Source: Acidocella sp.
Lineage (GTDB): Bacteria > Pseudomonadota > Alphaproteobacteria > Acetobacterales > Acetobacteraceae
Length of the DNA: 6,620 nt
Direction of reading: 5' to 3'
Assembly (NCBI GenBank): GCA_028687415.1
Contig: JAQUAC010000128.1
Location: 1 to 6,620 of the forward strand
Shown here piece after piece: positions 1-6,323 of this stretch. Positions within the stretch are counted from its first letter, which is position 1, and every line of letters starts with the position of its first letter. The notes beneath the pieces are model-generated. The model was given only the letters and a program-made list of their open reading frames with translations, ran no database searches and was not told the origin of the DNA. The position numbers were made by a program, and so were the translations under genes.

Positions 1-39
1 CTGAAACTGACGGACAAGACGCCGGAAGCAGTTATCTGA
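1..39 (+). CDS. Possible 3' end of an upstream gene (partial, product unknown)
   Basis: Reading from base 1 gives 12 codons (LKLTDKTPEAVI) closed by TGA at 37-39. Another plus frame hits a stop almost at once. The third stays open to about base 92, but its translation is arginine- and proline-rich and looks non-coding. The short tail is hydrophilic with a plausible soluble C-terminus and codon use like the genes further right. A GC-rich inverted repeat starts 12 bases after the stop, which fits a transcript end. Twelve residues are too few to name a family, and the frame could be open by chance. Confidence 0.3.
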   Translation: MKLTDKTPEAVI

Positions 40-50
40 TCCAAGGCACA

Positions 51-86
51 AGGCGGCCCCGGACCAGCCGTGATACACGGCCGCCT
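51..86. repeat. GC-rich inverted repeat, possible transcript-end hairpin
   Basis: AGGCGGCC at 51-58 is the exact reverse complement of GGCCGCCT at 79-86. Inside lies a second perfect stem, GCCGTG (67-72) with CACGGC (76-81) around a 3-base ATA loop, so the two stems compete for 79-81. It sits just after the TGA at 37-39. No T-run follows on either strand, so it is not a classical intrinsic terminator. It may be a stabilising or Rho-assisted 3' end. Confidence 0.5.
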
Positions 87-178
87 AAATAACGCCGTTA
101 TTGCAAGCGAAGTAATCCATCTTTCCCGCCACATCATGGAGATGGATTACTTCGCTCCGCTCGCAATGATTAAGGCGG
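81..178. repeat. Long imperfect palindrome, REP-like intergenic repeat element
   Basis: AGCGAAGTAATCCATC (106-121) and GATGGATTACTTCGCT (141-156) are perfect 16-base inverted arms around a 19-base loop. Pairing resumes further out: ATTGC (100-104) with GCAAT (163-167), after six extra bases on the right, and CCGCCT (81-86) with AGGCGG (173-178). The left arm also contains the 15-base palindrome AATAACG-C-CGTTATT (88-102). The right arm, ATTACTTCGCTCCGCTCGCA plus ATGA, resembles a palindromic repeat I recall as dispersed in many bacterial genomes (GCGAGCGAAGCGAAGCAATCC-like). That family link is from memory and not checked here. The element contains no gene. It could fold as RNA or as a DNA cruciform. 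Confidence 0.6.
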
Positions 179-199
179 ATAAAACAAACTCTAAGCCGG

Positions 200-261
200 C
201 TGGCATGGCCAGTTAAGGGTCCACCTGATCCGATATCTCGGATTGCTCTCTCCTCTGGAGA
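200..261. repeat. Cluster of three short perfect inverted repeats
   Basis: Three small stems lie close together. They are CTGGC-ATG-GCCAG (200-212), ATCCGA-TATC-TCGGAT (228-243) and TCTCC-TCT-GGAGA (249-261). A run of six T follows at 286-291, but it is 24 bases past the last stem, so this is not a normal terminator. No reading frame of gene quality crosses 179-289 on either strand. Each stem alone could be chance; the clustering is only suggestive. Confidence 0.3.
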
Positions 262-289
262 AACGCTGCGTCGATCCGCTTCTTATTTT

Positions 290-463
290 TTATCTTGTAA
301 ACTTTGTAGGCCGCAAAACAATTTGCCGCGATAATGCATCCATGCCGAACTTGAATTCAAGCACGGCGGGCCGCTTGCTGGCCGCCTCCCGATAAATCTC
401 ATGGGCCTGGGCGGCATCTCCCACAGCCAGGGCTTGCTGCGCCAGCCACACCACAGCACCCGT
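290..463 (-). pseudogene. Decayed fragment of a TPR-type protein (minus strand)
   Basis: One minus-strand frame reads 57 codons between an in-frame TAG (464-466) and a TAA (290-292). It includes WLAQQALAVGDAAQAHEIY followed by REAASKRPAVLEF. This matches the tetratricopeptide pattern well: counted from the motif, Leu at position 7, Ala at 8, Ala at 20, Tyr at 24, Ala at 27 and Pro at 32, in two amphipathic helices. A second repeat seems to begin and is then lost. There is no start codon with a ribosome site, and the frame is closed by stops on both sides, so it is probably a remnant of a longer TPR gene. A longer methionine-started frame over the same bases (283-474) gives a tryptophan- and arginine-rich translation and is less protein-like. 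A chance open frame cannot be excluded. Confidence 0.4.
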
Positions 464-552
464 CTAGGCAGCATTTCGCCGTGCGCGGGTCACGAGGCTG
501 GTGTAACCGCGCCTTCGTGCTACCTAAAACCATGGCAGGCTGGGGGAGAAAC
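464..552 (+). promoter_or_regulatory. gor leader with ribosome binding site
   Basis: This segment separates the TPR remnant from gor. GGGGAG at 543-548 is a good Shine-Dalgarno sequence four bases before the ATG at 553. It favours that start over the in-frame ATG at 532 and GTG at 481. I see no convincing -35/-10 pair, although a promoter for gor should lie here or a little upstream, because the neighbour to the left is not a working gene on this strand. Confidence 0.45.
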
Positions 553-1920
553 ATGAACTTCGATCTTTTCGTCATTGGTGGTGGCTCTGGCGGGGTGCGT
601 TGCGCGCGCATCGCGGCGGGGCATGGCGCACGGGTGGGTGTGGCCGAGCAGCGCTTCTGGGGCGGCACCTGTGTGAATATCGGCTGCGTGCCGAAGAAAT
701 TCCTGGTCATGGCGGCGGAATACGGCGCCGCGGCGGCGGATGCGCGCGGCTTCGGCTGGGATATAGAGACCAAAACCCATGACTGGCCCGCCCTCCTCAA
801 GGCCAAGGACAAGGAGATCACCCGCCTCAACGGCATCTATAAGCGCCTGCTGGACCAATCCGGCGCCACGGTGTTCGAGGCCCGGGCCAGCTTCATCGAT
901 GCCCATACGCTCGATGTCGGCGGCCAGCGCGTCACGGCGGAGAAGATCCTCATCGCTACTGGCGGCCATCCCACGGGGCTGGATATCCCCGGCGCGGAGC
1001 ACGCCATCATCTCGGATGACGCATTCTACCTGCCGGAGATGCCCAGGCGCATCGCCATTATCGGCAGCGGCTACATCGCCGTGGAGTTCGCGGGTGTTTT
1101 CGCCGGGCTGGGGGCGCAGACGCATCTCGTCTACCGCCAGCCCCTCCCCTTGCGCGGGTTCGACGGCGATATCCGCGCCGGGCTGGCCGAGGCCCTGGCC
1201 GCGAATGGCGTGCAGCTCCACCCCGGCGCCACGCCGGAACGCATAGACGCAGAGGGCGCCACCAAGCGCCTCACCCTTTCCGGCGGCACAATTCTGGATG
1301 TGGATGTGGTGTTCTTCGCCACCGGGCGGGCGGCCAACACCAAGGGGCTGAACCTGGAGGCCGCCGGGGTGAAAACCGGGCCCAAGGGTGAGATTCCGGT
1401 GGATGCGGGCTTCACCACTTCCACGAACAACATCTTTGCCGTGGGCGACGTGACCGACCGGCTGAACCTCACCCCCGTGGCCACGGCCGAGGGCCATGCC
1501 CTGGCCGACACGCTGTTCGGCAATAATCCGCGCCGCGTCAGCCTGGAGAACGTGCCCACGGCGGTATTCTCCATCCCGCCCATCGCCACCGTGGGACTAA
1601 CGGAGGAGGAAGCCGCCAAGCAGGGAGGCGCGAAAATCTTCCTGACCCGCTTCACCCCCATGCGCCACAACCTCACCGGCCGCGCGCGCAAAACCACCAT
1701 GAAGCTGGTGGTGGACGCGGCAACGGACAAAATCCTCGGCGCGCATATGCTGGGCGAGGATGCGCCCGAGATCATGCAGGGCATCGCTATCGCCATCACC
1801 GCCGGGGCGACGAAAGCGGATTTCGACCGCACCATCGGCATCCACCCCACAGCGGCGGAAGAGTTCGTCACCTTGCGCACACAGACCAGGGTTGTTGGGC
1901 CAAAAACCGCCACCGAGTAG
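553..1920 (+). CDS. gor: Glutathione-disulfide reductase (NADPH)
   Basis: Cytosolic FAD enzyme that uses NADPH to reduce glutathione disulfide to two glutathiones. The protein is 455 residues, normal for the family. Visible in order: FAD-binding GGGSGG (9-14); redox-active CVNIGC, disulfide Cys40-Cys45, followed by VPKK; NADPH-binding GSGYIAVE (171-178), with Arg195 and Arg201 placed like the two arginines that hold the 2'-phosphate in the E. coli enzyme; second FAD motif NIFAVGDV (293-300); and catalytic HPTAAEE with His431 and Glu436 in the C-terminal dimerisation domain. The NADPH arginines argue against the NAD-using dihydrolipoamide dehydrogenases. The CVNIGCVPKK motif fits glutathione reductase rather than mercuric reductase. 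The start is chosen from the ribosome site at 543-548. DAHP synthase follows 56 bases later on the same strand. Related disulfide reductases such as trypanothione reductase are less likely. Confidence 0.93.
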   Translation: MNFDLFVIGGGSGGVRCARIAAGHGARVGVAEQRFWGGTCVNIGCVPKKFLVMAAEYGAAAADARGFGWDIETKTHDWPALLKAKDKEITRLNGIYKRLLDQSGATVFEARASFIDAHTLDVGGQRVTAEKILIATGGHPTGLDIPGAEHAIISDDAFYLPEMPRRIAIIGSGYIAVEFAGVFAGLGAQTHLVYRQPLPLRGFDGDIRAGLAEALAANGVQLHPGATPERIDAEGATKRLTLSGGTILDVDVVFFATGRAANTKGLNLEAAGVKTGPKGEIPVDAGFTTSTNNIFAVGDVTDRLNLTPVATAEGHALADTLFGNNPRRVSLENVPTAVFSIPPIATVGLTEEEAAKQGGAKIFLTRFTPMRHNLTGRARKTTMKLVVDAATDKILGAHMLGEDAPEIMQGIAIAITAGATKADFDRTIGIHPTAAEEFVTLRTQTRVVGPKTATE

Positions 1921-1976
1921 CGCTCCGCGAAAATTAGCGCATATAAGGGCGGAATAGGAACGCCCCTGGAGAGGCC
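1921..1976 (+). promoter_or_regulatory. Intergenic leader before the DAHP synthase operon, strong RBS
   Basis: GGAGAGG at 1968-1974 is a strong Shine-Dalgarno sequence just ahead of the ATG at 1977. An AT-rich ATATAAG at 1941-1947 resembles a -10 box, but no good -35 box lies at the right distance. Separate transcription from gor is therefore possible but not shown. There is no terminator-like hairpin with a T-run between gor and this gene, so read-through is also possible. Confidence 0.35.
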
Positions 1977-3368
1977 ATGGACACGATTACCCCGGCCCAG
2001 CTCGATACCGGCTGGACCCCGACGAGCTGGCGCAACCGCCCCATCCGCCAAGTTCCGGCCTATCCGAACGCGGAGAGACTAGCCGCGGTCGAGGCCGAGA
2101 TCGCCGGCCTGCCGCCTCTCGTCTTCGCCGGCGAGGCTCGGCGGCTGAAGGCCCAGCTCGCCCGCGCCGCCTCCGGCCAGGCCTTCGTGCTGCAAGGGGG
2201 CGATTGCGCCGAGAGTTTTGGCGATTTCACCTCCAGCATCATCCGCGACACCTTCCGCGTGCTGCTGCAAATGGCGGTGGTGCTTACCTTCGGCAGCGGC
2301 GTGCCCGTGGTGAAGCTGGGTCGCATGGCCGGGCAATACGCCAAGCCCCGCTCATCCGACACCGAGACCATCGGGGGCGAGACCCTGCCCTCCTATCGTG
2401 GCGATATCATCAACGGCCCGGATTTCACGGCTGAGGCGCGCATCCCGGACCCGGCGCGCATGGAGTTCGGCTATTTCCAATCCGCCGGCACGCTCAATTT
2501 GCTGCGCGCCCTCGCCTCGGGCGGCTATGCTGATTTGCACGAGGTACACCGCTGGAACCTTGATTTCGTCGAAAAATCCCCGCTCGGGGCCCGCTACCGC
2601 GACCTCGCCGCGCGCATCGACGAAACGCTCGGCTTCATGGGCGCCTGTGGACTGAACAGCGTGACCGCGCCGCAAATCCGCGAGACGGATTTCTACACCA
2701 GCCACGAGGCGCTGCTGCTGCCCTATGAGCAGGCGCTGACGCGGCTGGATAAGACCACCGGCCAGCATTACGCGCTCTCGGCACATTTCCTCTGGATCGG
2801 CGACCGCACCCGCCAGGCTGACGGCGCACATGTGGAGTATATGCGCGGCATCAAGAACCCCATCGGCATGAAGGTCGGGCCCTCAATGCAGGAAGACGAT
2901 CTGCTCCACCTGCTGGACATTCTGGACCCGCAGAACGAGCCTGGGCGGCTGACGCTCATCTCCCGCATGGGGGCGGAGAAGGTGGCGGACAAGCTGCCGC
3001 CGCTGCTGCGCGCGGTGAAACGCGCCGGGCGCACGCCGGTCTGGCTCTGCGACCCGATGCACGGCAACACCATCTCCACCGCCGCCAAGGTAAAGACGCG
3101 GCGGTTCGACGCCATCCTCACCGAGCTGCGCGGATTCTTCGACGCGCATGCGGCGGAGGGCACGGTGGCCGGCGGCGCGCATATGGAAATGACCGGGCAG
3201 GACGTGACCGAATGCGTCGGCGGGGCGCGCGGGCTCTCGGAGGAGGATCTGGGCAACCGCTACGCCACCTTCTGCGACCCGCGCCTGAATGCCGAGCAAT
3301 CGCTGGAGCTGGCCTTTTATCTGGCCGAGGAGCTGAAACTCCGCCGCCTCGCCAAGGCCGCGGCGTGA
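1977..3368 (+). CDS. aroG: 3-deoxy-7-phosphoheptulonate (DAHP) synthase, class II
   Basis: Condenses phosphoenolpyruvate with erythrose 4-phosphate to DAHP, the first step of the shikimate pathway to aromatic amino acids and folate. It is 463 residues, almost the length of the M. tuberculosis class II enzyme. The metal ligands align with that enzyme: Cys77 in LQGGDCAESF, His362 in MHGNT, Glu404 in HMEMTGQD and Asp434 in CDPRLN. Substrate-phosphate residues also match: Arg116 in GRMAGQ, Lys123 in YAKPRS, Arg277 in GDRTR, Lys299 in KVGPSMQ and Arg330 in RMGAEK. The N-terminus (GWTPTSWRNRPIRQVPAYPN) resembles plant DAHP synthases more than the mycobacterial form. No ACT domain or fused chorismate mutase is present. 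The symbol aroG follows common use for class II enzymes; the protein is unrelated to E. coli AroG (class I). Its stop overlaps the next gene's start. Confidence 0.95.
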   Translation: MDTITPAQLDTGWTPTSWRNRPIRQVPAYPNAERLAAVEAEIAGLPPLVFAGEARRLKAQLARAASGQAFVLQGGDCAESFGDFTSSIIRDTFRVLLQMAVVLTFGSGVPVVKLGRMAGQYAKPRSSDTETIGGETLPSYRGDIINGPDFTAEARIPDPARMEFGYFQSAGTLNLLRALASGGYADLHEVHRWNLDFVEKSPLGARYRDLAARIDETLGFMGACGLNSVTAPQIRETDFYTSHEALLLPYEQALTRLDKTTGQHYALSAHFLWIGDRTRQADGAHVEYMRGIKNPIGMKVGPSMQEDDLLHLLDILDPQNEPGRLTLISRMGAEKVADKLPPLLRAVKRAGRTPVWLCDPMHGNTISTAAKVKTRRFDAILTELRGFFDAHAAEGTVAGGAHMEMTGQDVTECVGGARGLSEEDLGNRYATFCDPRLNAEQSLELAFYLAEELKLRRLAKAAA

Positions 3369-4501
3369 CCCCGGCCCCGCTTTCCGACGCGGATATCGCC
3401 GCGCGGACGGATACGTATTTCAACCGCACCCGCGCCATCGTCACGCGCTTCGGCGATTCCTGCGTTACCTACGCCATTTTTCTCCGCCGCCCGGTCATCT
3501 GTGCCCCGGCGCTGATGCTGGAATGGCTGCAGGCGGTGGGGCGCGAACGCGGGCAGGATTTCGAGATCGAGCTGCCCCACCCGGAAGGCACCTGGGTCGG
3601 CGCCGGCGAGCCTCTGGTCTACATCACCGGCAGCTTCATGGCGCTGGCCGATTTGGAAACCCTGCTGCTGCAAAAAATCGGCGCGGCTTGCGTCGCCGCG
3701 CATAACGCCTTCCAGATGTGCGTCGCCTTGCCCGGCGTCGCTTTCCTGGCCATGGATGCCCGCCACTGCGCCGGGTCAGAGATGCAAGAGATCATGGCCT
3801 ATGCCGCCGCCGTCGGCTCCCGCGCCGCCAAGGCGGAGGGGGCGAAAGGCTTCATCGGCAACGCCAATGACTGGACAGCGCATTATTTCGGCGCTCCGGT
3901 GGGGTACGGCACCATGCCGCACGCCCTCATCGGCTATGCCGGGTCCACGCTGCGCGCGGCGCAGATGTTCGCCGAGACCTTCCCGCATGACGCCCTGACC
4001 GTGCTGGTGGATTATTTCGGCCGGGAGATCACCGACGCGCTGGAGGTCTGCCGTAACTTTCCCCAGCTGGCCGAGGCCGGACAACTCTCCGTGCGGCTGG
4101 ACACGCATGGCGGGCGCTTCCTGGAAGGGCTGGACCCGCAGGAGAGCTACGCCGTGCTGGAGCGCCATGCGCCGGGCGCGCTGCGCCGCTACCGCAGTCA
4201 GAACGAGCTGCGCTACCTCATCGGCACTGGCGTTTCCGCCGCCGCCATCTGGCACATGCGCGAGACACTGAACCAGGCGGGCTTCCCCGCCGTGCGTATC
4301 GTTGCGTCCTCCGGTTTCGGTGTCGAGAAATGCTCGGTGATGGCGGATGCAAAAGCCCCCATCGACGTGGTGGGTACGGGCAGCTTCATCCCCGAGAACT
4401 GGAGCGAGACCTATGCCACGGCGGATATCGTCGCCTATGACGGCAAACCAATGGTGAAGGTGGGCCGGGAATTCCTGCTCCGCGGCCAGAAGCACGGCTG
4501 A
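3365..4501 (+). CDS. pncB: Nicotinate phosphoribosyltransferase (divergent, compact form)
   Basis: Predicted to join nicotinate to PRPP, giving nicotinate mononucleotide, the entry step of Preiss-Handler NAD salvage. The GTG at 3365 overlaps the previous gene's TGA (GTGA) and has CAAGG at 3353-3357 seven bases upstream. Starting further upstream in this frame (3212) would run deep inside DAHP synthase. The protein has 378 residues, shorter than many PncB proteins. Seen: DTYFNRTRAIV near the N-terminus (16-26), DARHCAG (131-137), GTMPHALIGYAG (182-193) with His186 placed like the phosphorylated family histidine, RLDTHGGR (244-251), IVASSGFG (312-319), VVGTGSF (335-341) and KVGREFLLRG near the C-terminus. 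The phosphate loop is DTHG instead of the usual DSGD, so this is a divergent branch. nadE directly downstream supports nicotinate salvage. Nicotinamide or another base as substrate is the main alternative. Confidence 0.85.
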   Translation: MTPAPLSDADIAARTDTYFNRTRAIVTRFGDSCVTYAIFLRRPVICAPALMLEWLQAVGRERGQDFEIELPHPEGTWVGAGEPLVYITGSFMALADLETLLLQKIGAACVAAHNAFQMCVALPGVAFLAMDARHCAGSEMQEIMAYAAAVGSRAAKAEGAKGFIGNANDWTAHYFGAPVGYGTMPHALIGYAGSTLRAAQMFAETFPHDALTVLVDYFGREITDALEVCRNFPQLAEAGQLSVRLDTHGGRFLEGLDPQESYAVLERHAPGALRRYRSQNELRYLIGTGVSAAAIWHMRETLNQAGFPAVRIVASSGFGVEKCSVMADAKAPIDVVGTGSFIPENWSETYATADIVAYDGKPMVKVGREFLLRGQKHG

Positions 4502-4511
4502 GCAGGGCCAC

Positions 4512-6176
4512 ATGACCGAGACGCTCAAAATCGCGATCGCGCAGATCAACACCCAGGTCGGCGCCATCGACAAGAACCTCGCCGCCATCCGCGCCGCGCG
4601 CGCCCAGGCGGCAGCGCTGGGGGCGGATCTCGTCGTCACCCCGGAACTCTCCATCGCCGGCTACCCGCCGGAAGATCTGGTGCTGAAGCCCGCCTTCGTA
4701 ACCGCCTGCGAGGACGCCGCCGAAGCCCTGGCGCTGGACACGGCCGATGGCGGCCCCGGCCTCATCATCGGCACACCCTGGCGCGATGGCGACAAGCTGC
4801 ACAACGCCGCCTTCGTGCTCGATGGCGGGCGCATCATTGCCCGCCGCGCCAAGGTGGAGCTGCCCAATTACGGCGTGTTCGACGAAAAGCGCGTGTTCGA
4901 TGCCGGGCTCCCCGGCGGCCCCGTACTCTTCCGGGGCTTCCGCCTGGGATTGCTGATCTGCGAGGATTGGTGGTTCCCCGCCGTACCGGCAACGCTCGCG
5001 CAAACCGGCGCGGAGATGCTGCTCTCCGTCAACGGCTCGCCGTTCGAGGACGGCAAGCAGTACCGGCGCGTAACGCTGGCCGCCCAGCGCGTGGCCGAGA
5101 CCGGCCTGCCCTATATGTTCGCTGCCCTGGTCTGCGGCCAGGACGAGGTGGTGTTCGACGGCGCTTCCTTCGTGCTCAACCCGGATAAGACCGTAGCCGT
5201 GCAGGTACCGCATTTTCAGGAGGCGGTGACGCTGACCACCTGGGTGCGGGAGAGTGGTAGACTGACCTGTCTACCCCAGAAGCTGCCGCCCGAGCCGGAG
5301 CGCATGGAGCTGATCTACCAGGCGATGATGCTGGGCTTGCGCGATTACGTGAACAAGAACGGCTTCCCCGGCGTGGTGCTGGGGCTCTCCGGCGGCATCG
5401 ATTCCGCCATCTCCGCCGCCGTGGCCGCCGATGCGCTGGGCCCGGAGCGCGTGCGCGCGGTGATGCTGCCCAGCCCCTACACCTCAGCCGAAAGCCTGGA
5501 GGACGCCGCCGCCTGCGCGAAAATGCTCGGCATACCGTATGAGACCATTCCCATCGCGGGCGCCATGGAGGCGTTCTCCACCGCCCTCGCCCCAGCCTTC
5601 GCCGGGCGGGCACCGGACCTGACCGAAGAGAACATCCAGTCCCGCGCGCGCGGGCTTATCCTCATGGCGCTGTCCAACAAGCTCGGGCCAATGCTGCTCA
5701 CCACCGGCAACAAGTCAGAGATGTCAGTTGGTTACGCCACGCTGTACGGCGACATGTGCGGCGGTTACTCGGTGTTGAAGGATATCTACAAGACCACGGT
5801 GTTCGAGCTGTGCCGTTGGCGCAACGCCCATAAGCCCGCCGGCGCGCTGGGGCCGCTTGGGGCTGTCATGCCCGAGCGCGTCATCACCAAGCCGCCCTCC
5901 GCCGAGCTGCGCCCGAACCAGACGGACCAGGACAGCCTGCCGCCCTATGACATGCTGGACGCCATCTTGAAGCTGCTGATCGAGGGCGAAGCCTCCATCG
6001 ACGAAATCGCGGCCCAGGGCTTCGACCGCCCGACCGTGCTGAGGGTGATTCGGCTGCTGGACCGCGCCGAGTACAAGCGCCGCCAAGCGCCGCCGGGGGT
6101 GAAAATCTCATCTCGCGCCTTCGGGCGGGACCGGCGCTACCCGCTGACCAACGGGTTTACCAGCCTCATCAAATAA
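4512..6176 (+). CDS. nadE: Glutamine-dependent NAD+ synthetase
   Basis: Converts nicotinate adenine dinucleotide to NAD+ using ATP and ammonia released from glutamine, the last step of both de novo and salvage NAD synthesis. It has 554 residues in two domains. The N-terminal carbon-nitrogen hydrolase (nitrilase-like) glutaminase domain (about 5-250) has Glu45 in TPELSIAGYPPEDL, Lys114 in RRAKVELPNYGVFDEKR and nucleophile Cys150 in LLICEDWWFP. The C-terminal ATP-pyrophosphatase domain (about 260-554) has the P-loop GLSGGIDSA (291-299), PSPYTSAES, NIQSRARG and TTGNKSEMSVGYATLYGD. Both catalytic centres look intact, so it should use glutamine and not only free ammonia. It starts 10 bases after the phosphoribosyltransferase stop, with CAGGG at 4503-4507 as ribosome site, and is probably translated from the same transcript. 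No frameshift or missing motif is seen. Confidence 0.95.
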   Translation: MTETLKIAIAQINTQVGAIDKNLAAIRAARAQAAALGADLVVTPELSIAGYPPEDLVLKPAFVTACEDAAEALALDTADGGPGLIIGTPWRDGDKLHNAAFVLDGGRIIARRAKVELPNYGVFDEKRVFDAGLPGGPVLFRGFRLGLLICEDWWFPAVPATLAQTGAEMLLSVNGSPFEDGKQYRRVTLAAQRVAETGLPYMFAALVCGQDEVVFDGASFVLNPDKTVAVQVPHFQEAVTLTTWVRESGRLTCLPQKLPPEPERMELIYQAMMLGLRDYVNKNGFPGVVLGLSGGIDSAISAAVAADALGPERVRAVMLPSPYTSAESLEDAAACAKMLGIPYETIPIAGAMEAFSTALAPAFAGRAPDLTEENIQSRARGLILMALSNKLGPMLLTTGNKSEMSVGYATLYGDMCGGYSVLKDIYKTTVFELCRWRNAHKPAGALGPLGAVMPERVITKPPSAELRPNQTDQDSLPPYDMLDAILKLLIEGEASIDEIAAQGFDRPTVLRVIRLLDRAEYKRRQAPPGVKISSRAFGRDRRYPLTNGFTSLIK

Positions 6177-6250
6177 CCATGCGGTAACGCAGGGCGGAAA
6201 TTCGCTCATTTGCTATCGCCTTTTCCGGCGGATCGGCTATTAGACCCTTT

Positions 6251-6270
6251 GCCCCGCCGCTCGGCGGGGC
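6251..6270 (+). terminator. GC-rich hairpin after nadE, candidate terminator
   Basis: GCCCCGCC (6251-6258) pairs perfectly with GGCGGGGC (6263-6270) around a GCTC loop, an 8-bp stem made wholly of G-C pairs. It lies 74 bases after the nadE stop and 53 bases before the next start. No T-run follows on the plus strand and none follows on the minus strand, so it is not a textbook intrinsic terminator. It could end or stabilise the operon transcript. Confidence 0.4.
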
Positions 6271-6323
6271 GGAAGCGGGTTAGCCCGGATCGACAATTTC
6301 TAGTGTAAAAAGGTTGCTTGCCG

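Noticed and set aside
281..304. T-rich stretch as an intrinsic terminator or as a promoter
   Set aside because: The nearest hairpin ends at 261, too far from the T-run at 286-291. TTGTAG (304-309) and GATAAT (330-335) are 20 bases apart, too wide for a normal -35/-10 pair.
350..361. CTTGAATTCAAG, a perfect 12-base palindrome
   Set aside because: It lies within the TPR-like frame, where it encodes LEFK-type residues. It has no partner site, so it is probably coincidental.
520..1497. Long minus-strand open frame (325 codons) opposite gor
   Set aside because: It mirrors a gene with all glutathione reductase motifs. High GC content removes stops from the opposite strand, and the translation is rich in Gly, Arg and His with no recognisable domain.
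1131..2051. Minus-strand open frame spanning the end of gor and the start of DAHP synthase
   Set aside because: It has no family motif and crosses two well-supported genes and their ribosome site, so it is a GC-driven shadow.
3212..3364. N-terminal extension of the phosphoribosyltransferase
   Set aside because: It would lie wholly inside the DAHP synthase C-terminus and translates to an Arg- and Gly-rich sequence. The GTG at 3365 has a ribosome site and the GTGA overlap that is common in operons.
3776..4654. Minus-strand frames opposite pncB and nadE, including 4386-5213
   Set aside because: Both enzymes carry complete motif sets on the plus strand; the antisense translations have no domain signature.
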